Origin: Agarophyton chilense
Taxonomy: Eukaryota > Rhodophyta > Florideophyceae > Gracilariales > Gracilariaceae
Length of the DNA stretch: 64,000 bases
Reading direction: 5' to 3'
Assembly: GCA_030374765.1 (NCBI GenBank)
Contig: JARGXX010000001.1
Span: 434,001-498,000 of the forward strand
This document shows positions 30,562 to 41,170 of this stretch, in pieces. A model generated the notes under the pieces. That model was not told the origin of the DNA. It made no database searches and worked only from the letters and a program-made list of their open reading frames with translations. The position numbers and the translations under genes are program-made. The number at the start of each line of letters is the position of its first letter. The stretch's first letter is position 1.

Positions 30562-31452
30562 ATGGCGTTCGGGTCCAACGCAACAACTTTCGACACAATG
30601 AACCACAATACAAGAAATCAAATAGAACTTGAAGACCTAACTGCCCTAAAGCAATACGAAAAGAATAAACACACCCTTCGTGCTTTAATCCTTTCTACAA
30701 CCCCAGCCGAAATATTGAATCTATTAACAATCGGCCAGGATCTCCCGCCTTGGAATCTCCTGAAAGTGGTCATGGTTCAACTTAATGCAGACTCTTGTGA
30801 TGACCAAAAATATTTGAAATCAGAAGCTGAAATCCTACAATTCACGCATAAAATGGACATCGACGACTTTTTCGAGAAACATCATTCTCTCCGTGCAAGT
30901 ATGGTCGCCTCTTGATTTCCGAGTATTATAGACTAATCTATCTCTGTAGAATTTTTCATTTATGGGCTGCAATTCAACCCGTTCACAGTTGACATCGGAC
31001 GTCAGCTGCTAGCAATCAACCCAACTACGATCAAAGAGTTTTTGCACCAATTTAAAAGATTCCAATTCTACAACTTCCACACATCAGCTACTTCACCAAA
31101 ACTCCATCCATAACCAAAGACCTCGTTCCCAAATACACCGCCGCCTCAACGGTTCGTACACCGCTAATGTACCAACCACGATGAATGCAACAAAACCAAC
31201 TGGGACTCAAACTTTTTCGATTTCACCAGCAATTTATGTGAGTTTTTTCCAACCATATTGACGAACAATGCAGAAACACAAGGCATCCAATGTTTCATCA
31301 GCAACCTGGTCCAGTCGGCAAACCCAAACCCGCACGCCCAGCACGCGCACAAGGAAGTATCATTATTGCTGTCCCTCCAGCGCAGTATTCACTTCCATTG
31401 TACCCTGCTGTTCACTCTCAAGCATTTCTTCCAGAACCCACCTTTGCACTGA
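30562..31452 (+). pseudogene. Possible copia-type gag relic
   Basis: An ORF from ATG 30562 encodes ~117 residues (MAFGSNATTFDTMNHN) with a helical, Lys/Glu-rich body ending FTHKMDIDDFFEKHHSLRASM. It resembles the capsid-like helices of Ty1/copia Gag. Downstream frames (30950-31110, FIYGLQFNPFTVDIGRQLL; 31258-31452) look like continuation after frameshifts. No zinc knuckle, protease or LTR was found, so it could equally be a small hypothetical gene. Assignment is by overall resemblance only. Confidence 0.3.
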
Positions 31453-32516
31453 ACCAACTAGCACAACCACTGTATCGCTACTGGGAGAAAGTTCTTAAAA
31501 GCAGGATTGTACGGAGCGGTTGAGCGTCATGTGTGAGTGTACTATGCCTATGAACGGAAGCACCGGTTAGCGATAGGTAGAAGGGGCGGTAGCTGCAACC
31601 GGGAATGGTCAGGAACGTGCGAAGGGAAGGGACGGCTTGGAAACCTGTATTAGAATCGTTCAGAGTAGTCGCTGATCTGCCCAGAAGACGAATGCAAATG
31701 GGTAGGCTTACTTGCTGTTTACTGCTAAGGGAGGCGGCCAAGCCAGGGTATTTAGATGCACCGGAGCTCGATCTCTGCTGTAAAGCCTACCCTATTCTAA
31801 CGAAAAAATGAATAATTACTAAAGCTATACAAGTGTTCATCCACGTGTACCCGTGCCATTTTTACATCATGTGTTTTGCAGTGAGGAGTTTCTTCCCATC
31901 CCATCGTCCACGTGTCCCGCCATGGGGCATCTCCGTTCGGGTTGGCGGCAGCCCCACGTGGGCTCGGGGCCATCAACAGCCTTGTCCACACTACCGTCCG
32001 TCTGGTTTGCCATTCTCCCTTATCCGCGCGGTTCTGCCACTAAACTACAGACTTTATTTCTTAAATTGCGCTCCTTCCTCGAAGTGCCGAAGAGGAAGAG
32101 GGATAGTACCGGTCGCGAGATTACGAACCTCTGCGCAGAGCAAACGGTTGCATTGGATGCCGGTTTCAGCGGTTGCCAACACACGGCGATCAAATCATTC
32201 GGTCTCGTGCCCTTGCGGAGAACCGACACTGGTCCACCAGACGCCGGTACAAACTTCAAAGCATGCGGTGCTGAAGCTCATTCCATTCGGTTGAATAGAG
32301 ACCATTCGGCGCCCCCATTACTGTGAGAGGAGTCAGCTTCGATGAACCGAGCGGCAATCCCGAGGAGAAATGGGCTGACGCTGCCGGTCTGAGACTCGAG
32401 CTCGTGAGTGCGACGACGTTCGTTCGACGGTAATAAACGAAGGAGCTACCCGCTTTGGTACTTGCGCGGTCGAGCGCCACTGCAGGCAATTCCCTACAGT
32501 CCAGTTGTGACATAGT
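31453..32516. other. Region without a recognised gene
   Basis: A + strand open frame (31853-32326, containing WFAILPYPRGSATKLQTL) is not recognisable. It could be the N-terminal side of the antisense-type fragment that follows. No LTR boundary was recognised. Confidence 0.3.
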
Positions 32517-34079
32517 GTGGGTCGGGAAGAGGCCCTACGATACGCACAAGACCTCCATTCCGTGTCTCTTGGTGTAAATAAGAGGACGTATGCGCAAGCT
32601 TCGGTGGGTTCGGACTCAAACGTCGACGACCCCGAGACAGTCAGTTTGTTGAATATGTCACAACAGCCGGCCCGTATCGTAGGTTATGGCGGGTTATTTC
32701 CGTACGGTACTGCCGCAGGGAATGCGCCCGTGGCTGTTTCTTTCCGATCGGTCGCCTTACCGGGACAGGACTCGGATCACGGGCATCAGCGAGTGCGTCT
32801 GGGGCCCAGAAAGCAGACGCCAGTTCCGTTTTCGGTGAGCTACTACATCCAGTACGGTCATCAGTATGTAGACGCACAGCGCTTCAGGCGTCTTCCCGCG
32901 AGCTGCCCTCTGTCTGAAATGGCAACATGAAAGCCGAAACGGACGAGCACCGCGGCGTGGCAGGAAATATGGAACCATTTTCGGGTAGTTATCGGCGCGA
33001 AGGTCTACAAAACAAAAGAGAAGTGCGACATACTGTTCGTGCGGAGCGTTGGCGAACGGGTGTACTAGGCGGGGTTACAGAATCTGTTGAAGAAGATGAG
33101 CGAGGACCACGGGCTGGCATCTGCCGATTACAATGCGCTCCGTTGATCATGCCTGAGCCACCGTATGACAATCTCCACTGGTTATCCGATAAGTGGTGGT
33201 GTGATAGTTCCGCAATGGAGGGTCGAATATGAGCCCCGATGATTTATTTCTTCAGCTGGCACAGCGTCGAGTTCTTGGGCTTGCCGAAGAAACGTCGAGT
33301 TGTTGTGTATTGGCTTGCCACTTCCGCTTCGAAAAGTATCAGCATGACCCACGACCTCGTGTGGCCCATGCCTCCGATGATGGCGTTCCATACGTAAGAG
33401 CCCCTGGCGTCGAGCCCGTTCAGTCAGAAGGTGCTGCAAGTTTCCTACGACGAGTAGGCTTTGTTCGCCTTCATGGCATTCCAGCAGCCATCCCAGGATA
33501 GAGTCGTCGCGTTCATCACCCGCTCGGCTGATGCGCGCTTGTACCATTCTTAGGGTGGAGAGGATACGCAGTGCGGTCGTCTGTGGCAGCCCCCGTACCA
33601 GTTGGTGTGCTTGATGGACGAGATGGGACTTCAGAAAATTCTGCGCGGTACTTCTTTCTGACCAAAGAAGGCTGAGAAGCTGTTGCAGTAGGCGTTAGAA
33701 ACCGATTGGACGAAGATGCTTGGGTTCCTGTGGTACGACAACTACGAGGATTCGTTGCCGCAGATGCCGTTTTCCAGCGTGGGGGTCACTCCGACCGGTC
33801 GTCCGTTGTTTCCAAGACGTGCCTGCCCTATTGGTAGAAGCTCTATTTCCGTCATGAACATCTCCGGGGCTGGTGGATATTAACGAAGCCTCGGGGAAGG
33901 AGTTGGATCAGCTCCATGCGGTAGAGACCCAGACGGTGCTACGGATGAAGGAGCTTTGGGAGGCGACCGTACGGTTTGCTGAAAGCAATATCTCGTTCAA
34001 TCCCAGCGCGGAAATCCTTGGAGTGGAACCTCAACCGAGTGGGGCGCAACCGGATGTGGACATGCAGGTTGAAATGTAA
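32517..34079 (+). pseudogene. Orphan antisense-type ORF fragment of a chromovirus
   Basis: Broken + strand frames spell a protein related to the antisense frame of element 5. ALFAFMAFQQPSQDRVVAF (near 33460) parallels AEWAVLVALLAVKSSRDG; GRLWQPPYQLVCLMDEMG (33575-33630) parallels GRIFRLPRPNVDLIRHVF; LQKILRGT (33627-33655) parallels VEKILFGT, and a conserved spacing of Glu/Leu/Trp/Phe follows. The final open frame (33873-34079) has a helix (MKELWEATVRFAES) in the place of the conserved coil. Stops occur roughly every 30-60 codons. No pol adjoins it; a reverse-oriented LTR begins at 34075 and supplies the last stop codon. It shows the antisense protein family outside a complete element. Confidence 0.5.
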
Positions 34080-34258
34080 CGCAATGACTGGTAGGTCAGC
34101 GTACTGGTCTCAACCTGGGGTAGCCTGGTAAAGCGGGTCTTAAGGTTTGTATCCTTAACGGTGGCACGTTCAGAGTACTTTGAGCAATGGGCGGGCGTCT
34201 ACGGCGTAGTGCTACAGATCGTAGCTACGGAAAAGATTGCTTGAAGACCTATTGGTGG
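34075..34258 (-). repeat. Partial LTR of the element 3 family
   Basis: Reverse-oriented, beginning with the LTR end TGTAACGCAATG and matching the first ~180 bp of the complete copy that follows. It stops at CCTATTGGTGG where the second copy begins. Its tRNA-like box is degraded (AAGGTTTGTATCC). Confidence 0.8.
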
Positions 34259-34702
34259 TGTAACGCAATGTCTGTTGTGTCAGCGTACGGGTCTCGACCG
34301 ATGGTAGCGTGGTAGAGCGGGTCCTAAGGTTCGAATCCTTGACGGCGGCACTCCCAGAGTACTTGTGCAATGGGCTGGCGTTTACTGCGTATTCCTACAG
34401 GTTGGAGCTACGGAAACGATGGCTTGAAGACCAAAGGGTGGAACTAATATACCAAAGGGGTTATTCAGTATCGTAACGGTGCCTACCGTACTCTAAAGGA
34501 GAAGCGTCACTCGAGCCTAGTAAATTGTACTGGCGAGGCGCTGAGATCTCCCTGGCACAGTAGTGGTAATCCATTACACTAATTGAAATAAATTATTAAT
34601 CCACATGAGTCCACCTGTGGTCGACCCGTCCACATGTCGCCTGTAAGATACCTCAGGGCCCGACGGCTTACAGCGCTCAACCGTTGTCATGGCTCCTTCA
34701 CA
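34259..34702 (-). repeat. Solo LTR of the element 3 family
   Basis: 444 bp, reverse-oriented; on the minus strand it begins TGTGAAGGAG and ends GTTACA, like the 3' LTR of element 3 (58615-59061). No element body adjoins it on the left and a different element's chromodomain starts within 70 bp on the right. A perfect B-box (34328-34338) and an A-box-like sequence (34305-34318) are present on the + strand. Confidence 0.85.
34302..34350 (+). promoter_or_regulatory. tRNA-like A/B box pair within the LTR
   Basis: TAGCGTGGTAGAGCG (34305) resembles a tRNA D-arm/A-box lacking three bases, and GGTTCGAATCC (34328-34338) is a perfect B-box, followed by a tRNA-like 3' end GACGGCGGCA. The boxes are only 23 bp apart, too close for an anticodon arm, so this is a tRNA-derived fragment and not a tRNA gene. 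It is antisense to the LTR's own direction. Confidence 0.6.
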
Positions 34703-34769
34703 GAGCCCAAGAGCAGGGCTCCGCACCTCTACTGGCCGGGCACCATGAGGTCCCAGCCTCCGAATGCGC

Positions 34770-34925
34770 GATCGACACCTTTTTAGGTCACAAACAAACA
34801 CTAGCAGGTCTTCGTTACAACGTCCGGTGGTATGGCTATGGCCCTGAAGATGACTCATTGGAGCACTTTCATCATATACCTCCCAACTTCAGATTACGTT
34901 ACAGGCGCAGGCGCAACGAACCCGC
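34770..34925 (+). pseudogene. Element 5 integrase chromodomain
   Basis: The frame reads LGHKQTLAGLRYNVRWYGYG, then PEDDSLEHFHHIPPNF and RLRYRRRR, a clean chromovirus chromodomain of ~50 residues, closest to element 1. It lacks the rest of integrase upstream, so it is a fragment. Confidence 0.8.
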
Positions 34926-35055
34926 CAAACCGATTGATAACGACCTACACTGGTGCAGTCCACCAAGGAGGGGGAGGGGAGACAGACATTCACTGTGCGA
35001 TTAGTCGGCGCGGAGAGAATGGAAAGGTATAGTCAATCATAGCAGAAGTTCAATG

Positions 35056-37086
35056 AAAACTGCAATAGGTAAGAAACCTACAAAGGCCCCTCCAGGAAGG
35101 GGTCCATACCACGAGTGGTAGAAGGTCCTCCAGAAGGCCCGAAACCAGTACCAGGAAAGTTTGGAGTGTGGGACGGTGAGCTCGCACTATACCAATGAGG
35201 AGCAGACCCCTGAGGAGTCCGAGGTGATAGGGGCAGACCGGAAGACGTACCCAAAGGGAAAGGAGCAGTAGGGAAAGATGAAGAGTCAGGTATGGGCATC
35301 GGTACACTACCCACAGGTTAATTGCTGTCGGAAGCCAACCAAAGATCAATAGTGGTGCCCATGAGGGGATGGCTCGAGGTATCCGCTCATTCTATAATGG
35401 TTCCGAGGTCCGACACGTGATGAGTGACCGCCTGGTACATCCCAACCTGGAACCGACAAAGGGAGGCAACCGCCTGGTTGATAGAGACGATATAGTCCGC
35501 GTGACGTAAAATAAGCTGCTCCAACAGCGCGACAGCCTCTTGGAGGGAGTGCGGACCGGCACGGTTGAGACGAGAGACACAGACGCGCTGGATCCTCATG
35601 AGCGCACCACTAATGGCAGTAGCTGTAATAGACAAACCACCGCCAGCAGTGGTAGGCTTCACCATGAGGACTATGGAGGTTCAGCAGAAGGAGCAGGAAT
35701 CGAACAGAGAACGAGGATAGAAGAAAGGCCAGCGGAAAGGCCAGCGGAACCAACAGGTGCGTCGGTAGCGGAGACGGGGGCAATACCTTCCGGAGTCTCC
35801 ACCTCACTGGTAGAGGGCTGAGGGGATCAACCAAAGGCTTCCTCGGCTGGTAATACCCCGTTCGCCTCACTGGGAATGGATAGCTTTTCGAAGTCAAAAA
35901 CTTTCAAACATTGGTCATCCTTCCACAGATGCGACAGAGACACCTCCAGGTAAGTCTCCAGCTAAGAAACGGTGTACTCCGTACCAAAGAGAATCTTTTC
36001 CACAAAAACGTGGCGAATAAGATCAACGTTAGGGCGAGGAAGCCGGAAGATACGACCAACAGGGGATAAGCCATAATTGGTAATAAGAGATTCGGGACAA
36101 CGGCTGTCCCAGGTAATACCGTCGCGGGAAGATTTAACAGCTAGAAGGGCAACTAGTACGGCCCACTCCGCGAGACTCACGGACCAAATGTTATGATAGT
36201 ATCCTTCGTGTCGATCTAAATGGCTGCCAAATTATGCCAGCACAGGAGGAGTAGCATGTCACATACATTGAGGTACCTCGTAGCCCGCCCACCACTCGGG
36301 ACGGGTAAAATACTACTTTCGGCGATTCTTCGTCTTGTGAGAGAAGAACTCAGTACAGTGGAAACCATGTATGGTACGGACGAGACTACTCTGACAGCGG
36401 ATCCGGGCCTCCGTCGCAGCGTCCTCGCCCCAACGGTCACGATCCAACTAGTAAATGGTGTTGAAGGGTGTGTTGAACATCACCATCTCCGGATCAAGTT
36501 TCAGCCACTTCGTCGATGGACCGCTACGGTGCAATAATCCCACGAGGTTACGAAAGTAGAAGAGCTCGTCGTTACACTGAAGATACGGTAGGTCGCTCGG
36601 CATGGTGTGGGGAATGAAAAACCGAAACGGTGAGTGTTATTGGCGTTTTTGGAAGCAAGCCTGTGTCCCTGGGCGGGAACGCCTCTCCCTTGACCGCGTC
36701 GGTAGAGCTAATGGTATGGCGGCAAGATGGTAGCTGTCCCAACGGTTTCAAGAGGCAAAACCAGGAATGGTGGGATGCTTGAACTACGAACCCAACCCGA
36801 CGGTGTTAATCGGGACAGGACAAGAGGTAGCCCCCAAGTGTATCGACTTGAACTCTTTCGGGAGCAGACCATAAGGGTTGAGGGTTACCGGCTGGGCGCT
36901 GAATAAATACGGATTGTAATGTCCGCTACCAGGAGGAAGACCAAAGGCCTAACCAAGAGTCGGTGACGAAATGGAAACCGGAACGGTAACGTACTGACCA
37001 CGACCACGACCCTGAGAGCGGGAGCGGGTCAGAGGCTTCGAGATACCACTGCTGCGGTTCGCACTGCGATTACCCTTACCAGACAT
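35056..37086 (-). pseudogene. Element 5 antisense ORF relic
   Basis: Minus-strand frames spell a ~650-residue protein with stops and shifts. From ATG ~37086: basic Ser/Arg-rich N terminus (MSGKGNRSANRSS, then RSQGRGRGQY); Pro/Tyr-rich segment (LNPYGLLPKEF); central domain at 36180-35960 (SLAEWAVLVALLAVKSSRDG, then GRIFRLPRP and VEKILFGTEY); acidic/Ala-rich linker (35830-35680); a helical coil (35551-35404; HADYIVSINQAVASLCRFQV); and a Pro/Gly/Ser-rich tail ending 35056. The central domain matches the orphan fragment at 33.4-33.8 kb and the coil matches elements 1 and 3, so this copy links the family together. No known domain is recognised. Confidence 0.55.
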
Positions 37087-37800
37087 GGCGGCCAACAGCG
37101 ATGAAGACGCGGACCGACGCGGAATTGCATCGTAACCAGGGTCTATGTACTGTCCAAGGATCGGCTCTCGCGCCTGATGCAAACCATGGTGGTCGTGCAA
37201 TGTGTCCTTGGAGGTACTCAAATTCTCAGCTGATTGAGCGGGGAAGAATGGAAGGGGCCCCACCGGCACGGAAACCACACCTGTAATCTATTTGGACAAA
37301 CTTCGAAAACCATCACCGTGCTCGGTTGAACTTTTGGCGGACATTAGACTGCCACCACGAGGTTTGGGGGAATCAGCACGCGACCAATGCAAGCCAACCA
37401 ATACGGTACGGGAATAGAAGGGAGAGGAGACGAATGGAAAAGATGACACAAAGAGAGTAACGCGCGACGAAGGAAGTAGAAACAAAGAAGAAACCAACAA
37501 GGTATGACGGACGTCTGGCATGGATCAAATATGAAACCTGCAACTGAGAACGAGACAAAAACGGATTGCTACATGAACTCCCGGCCAGCATTGGCAACCC
37601 TCGAGGGAAGCATAATTGCGGAGCCATTACGAAGGACCACGGGGGAAGAACCTCAACCACCACAACGGTGATCGAAACCGTTCGGCTCACCACGCGGTAT
37701 TACCAAATTGTGCAGTGCATCCCGCACTGGCGACAGCTGCACTATAATCTATTGCACTGGCGAACGCACTACGGTATAGCCACGAGGCGTGGCTGTCGCT

Positions 37801-37812
37801 AGGAGGGGGATC
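37801..37812 (+). other. Polypurine tract of element 5
   Basis: AGGAGGGGGATC directly precedes the LTR start TGTAGTATAG. It primes plus-strand synthesis in Ty3/gypsy elements. Confidence 0.7.
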
Positions 37813-38393
37813 TGTAGTATAGTGAGGTACACCATGAAGCTAATGATGCCACGTGCTGGATCTGGATGGTTGCCGGCATGCGCCGTGTAGTACAGTTCTT
37901 TAGTTAGCAATTAGTCTTGCTTTTCGCCAATTTATTATTACACAGATAAGATTAAGTAGGTAGGGAGGTGCATCTCAATTGCACATCCCCGTGCCCACGT
38001 AACGAGGAGTGCCACAATAGATCGGGTGGCCGGTGAGATATAAATCTTTACCAAGCCTGGCCATCCCGGTCACTATTGTAAATTCAAGCACCTAATATAC
38101 TACTTTTGCTTCTTTTGGTTTCTAGAGTCGACCATAAAGGCAATTATAGTTTCTTTACGGTTTTTTGGAACCGCGTGCGCTGTGCACCACCGTCTACCAA
38201 CGTGGTGTCAGTATGCCCGCCGTTCCTATTGCACCCTTCAGTGGCTGATGCTGCCCCACCTTACAGGTATCTTCAATCTCCGCCTCCTAGGCCGCGTTCG
38301 TTGCGCGCTCCCTAGAACCGACAGGTCTTAGACCCCCGCTACCATTTTTGTTTATACCTAATTTTGTTTTAAATTCTATAGTTCCATTCTACA
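37813..38393 (+). repeat. 3' LTR of element 5 (end uncertain)
   Basis: It begins TGTAGTATAGTGAGG, resembling the element 1 LTR start (TGTCGTATAGTGGC). Proposed end CTACA at 38389-38393 would be the inverted match of the start. No second copy lies in the window to confirm it. Confidence 0.5.
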
Positions 38394-38544
38394 GCTTTTT
38401 TTAGAGCATGAAACGACTCATGGTATTTAAGCTGGACATCTGTTGCACAAGTTCATTTAAAAGCAGTTTTTAACCATTTGCGCAATACAAATGCCGGATA
38501 TTCGGAGAATTAGTACTGATTCTCGTCAAGATTTACGCAGTGCT
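38394..38544. other. AT-rich flank, no gene
   Basis: Nothing recognisable between the proposed end of element 5 and the transposase relic. Confidence 0.4.
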
Positions 38545-38835
38545 TCGTTATATATTCAATTCCACTTCTCTACAGCAATATAAGATCATGCAGTCGCCGT
38601 ACTTAAGGTCCAAACCCATAAAATATATTTTCCTTAGGAATAGATTTTTTTGACACTTAAAATCGTGTTTTGGACCATGACCAGAGTAATAAGCCCTCTT
38701 ATTGCTTCTACCTCTACACAGGTGACAAAAATTGATTTTAGTACATCCAATAATCACGAAACACTTATCCAGTAGATCATTACGACGCCGAATTGCTTCT
38801 ACATATATCTGCGCACGTTACAATAGTAGCTGATG
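38545..38835 (-). pseudogene. Harbinger-type (DDE_4) transposase relic
   Basis: The minus-strand frame reads AQIYVEAIRRRNDLLDKCFV, then IGCTKINFCHLCRGRSNKRA and YYSGHGPKHDFKCQK. This is the pattern of DDE_4 superfamily nucleases (IDGT-x-I ... N-x-R-x-x-Y-S-G-H-x-x-x-H-x-x-K-x-Q). The first catalytic Asp position reads GCT where IDGT is expected, so it appears lost. Only ~95 codons remain; no terminal repeats found. A second minus-strand piece at 39268-39513 (FVATIDTHYMRIP) may belong to a similar relic. Confidence 0.6.
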
Positions 38836-41170
38836 TTGTAGTTCTGTGACCAACGTTTCCTTGGAATAAACAAACCTTTCCAACGTTTCCCAAAGTACTG
38901 CGTTTAAATGCGATTAAAACATGCTAAACATTACTTCTATGTCATACCATGTGTGACCAGAGAACAAATTTTTTCAAAATATGTAGTATGTAGTAATGGA
39001 GTCTCAGTAATAACGATTTCGAAAAGTATAGGTTGTCCAATTCTATTGCAGCTCTTATCTTTTCAATGTCGCTTCAACAGATTCAAAACCCATGCGGACA
39101 CTGCTGATCGAAAAAAACATTAATATTGATTTTATTTCGGTCAATTCTGTCTTTTTGTAGTTGAAGACTCTCAATATCGGACTGCGCTAGATGCAGTTGG
39201 CGCCAAAACGCCATCAAAAGTAAAAGAATATCGCAAATATTTTGGGAGACGAAATAAATTTCGACGTCTACGAAGACGCATTAAAGCGCGTCAAATTGAG
39301 TAGTCTTCCTGCCGTACCATACGTACAAGATGGTAATTGATATGTGTTCATGTTCGGGTTTGGATTCGAAACCGCACGATGAGGCCCATGTGATCCGACG
39401 CTTAACATTGTAGCTGCGGTGCAATATTTACGTATGCCAAAGGTGCACTTCTCCTGTTTTGTTTTGGGAATTCTCATATAGTGCGTGTCAATCGTGGCTA
39501 CGAAATTTCCCACGAAAATTACTTTTGCATAAATCCTCTATTAAAATATTTGTTTTTAAAACATTTTGATTTGAAATTTTTGTGGTGTTGTGTCCATTAG
39601 CTGTACTGTTGTCGGAAAGCTAATTTGTGAATTTTGTGTACAAGGGATATGTTTTTGAAACAGACAAGCACTTGAAGCAATCCCGAATTTCGTGATGTCC
39701 ATATTGCAATTTCATGTTCAACACACTACGCACGATGGCGAGATGAGATTGGCATGAACGGGAAGAATCTTGGGGTGTATATAGTATTGTTTCGCGGACT
39801 GTATGTATACCTGTACTCTTGGTCTCGCCTCACTAGTGAATCCTGAAGCGCCTGTTAAGGGTTGGAAGAATTAGTAGGATGTGTTCACATTTGTAAGACG
39901 AAGATGACATAGTGCAGGCCGAACGACATGTCGCTCGGAGATGTAAAAAGGTCATGGAAAGTAGTCGCAATCGGAAACCTGATTATCATGCCTTCGTCTC
40001 TGAGTGTATCAACGAAAAATGCGTTCAACAATGGGGAGAAGGAAGCTATTATGATGACTTTGAAGAGAAGATCTTGCTTTCACAAGAATGAATCCAAGCA
40101 CTTGGATCTCTTCAGAGTTTCGATGCGTAGGGACACTCCGCTTGGCAGATCGCTCCAGCGGTTCCGTTTCCCGATTCGGATGGATATTTATATTCTATGA
40201 AGCGATGCGAACGGCGATGATGGCTTCAATGCGCTGTATCGTAATTCTTCACATCACTACCTTCTTGAAACCAACCTAGCACCCTAGCACTCAGCGAGAT
40301 TCCTGTCTCGTTCCTGGGTATATTGAATTCGATCATAACTCGGAATGTGCGATATTTCAATCAAGAATGCTTCATTAAGTTGGGGTATGTTTATTGCCGT
40401 CATTGAATCGAGGTTTATGGGATACTCGAAAACCCCGCAAAAGCGTTCATATCCAATTGCAACCAATAGCTGACTTGCGCGACAGTTCTCCTCCACAACC
40501 TAGCTCTTGCGCAGCTACGAAGTCGAGTGCAAGTAGGTAGCTCATTGCAGATTCCGGTTGGCAGATATTCATAAATTGAACGGAGAGGGATGTGAATGAC
40601 CGAATCTTGGGGCAAAAGAAGAATGCAAAAATGTCATGTCTTATCTTATGCATATGGCCCCCTTCCAGGTCGAGCAATGAACGAGGAAGAAATGTTTACT
40701 GCTTCCAGGGAGAGAGACAAAAAGATGTTTGCATCAACATTTCGATGAATCCGTGGCTACTTGGGGTGGAGCAATGCATGTTGCATTCACCTGCTATCCT
40801 CATCGTATAAATACCGTCGGATGTCGCCACCATCTGTCATTCATTCCCTCCCCTCCTCCCCATCCTTTCTCACCGTCATCATTTTCTTCGGTTGGGCTCT
40901 ACCTCTCTTATGCTCTCGGGATCGATCTTTGCCGGGCTTGGAAACTTTGCTGTTGATTTGAAGACGCGAACAACGACAGCTCAGAAGAAGGGTTTGTTAT
41001 CAAATTTAATGTGATCGTGAGGCGTGGTTGTCGGGCTTGACGCGGGCTGATTATCACAAATTGGGTCTAACCTTTTATTCTCTTTACTCTCCATAGTCTT
41101 CCGGGGATTGCTTAACATTGACAAGGTTTGTGAGTGAGGAGCGATATAAAGGTTTTTCAAACCTTGAAGT
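38836..41170. other. Gene-poor region upstream of the zinc-finger gene
   Basis: No supported gene. AT-rich, with a possible second transposase scrap at 39268-39513 on the minus strand. Two TATA-like sites lie near the right end: TATAAATA at 40806-40813 and TATAAAGG at 41145-41152. Confidence 0.45.
40806..40813 (+). promoter_or_regulatory. Candidate TATA box upstream of the zinc-finger gene
   Basis: TATAAATA lies 365 bp before the ATG at 41171. The closer TATAAAGG (41145-41152) is only ~20 bp from that ATG, too close if transcription starts 25-30 bp downstream of a TATA box. So either this upstream box is used or translation begins at a later Met. Confidence 0.3.

Larger units (their letters stand above)
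34703..38393 (+). mobile_element. Element 5: 3' portion of a chromovirus
   Basis: A + strand chromodomain (34770-34925), an antisense-strand ORF relic (35056-37086), a strong polypurine tract (37801-37812) and an LTR start (37813) come in the same order as in element 1. Everything upstream of the chromodomain is missing, replaced by the reverse LTR at 34259-34702. The right end is uncertain: TGTAG at 37813 would pair with CTACA ending at 38393, but CGACA ending at 38323 is an alternative. Confidence 0.7.

Noticed and set aside
34302-34350. Genuine tRNA gene within the LTR
   Set aside because: A-box and B-box are only 23 bp apart, leaving no room for an anticodon arm, and no 5' acceptor partner for GACGGCGG is found upstream.
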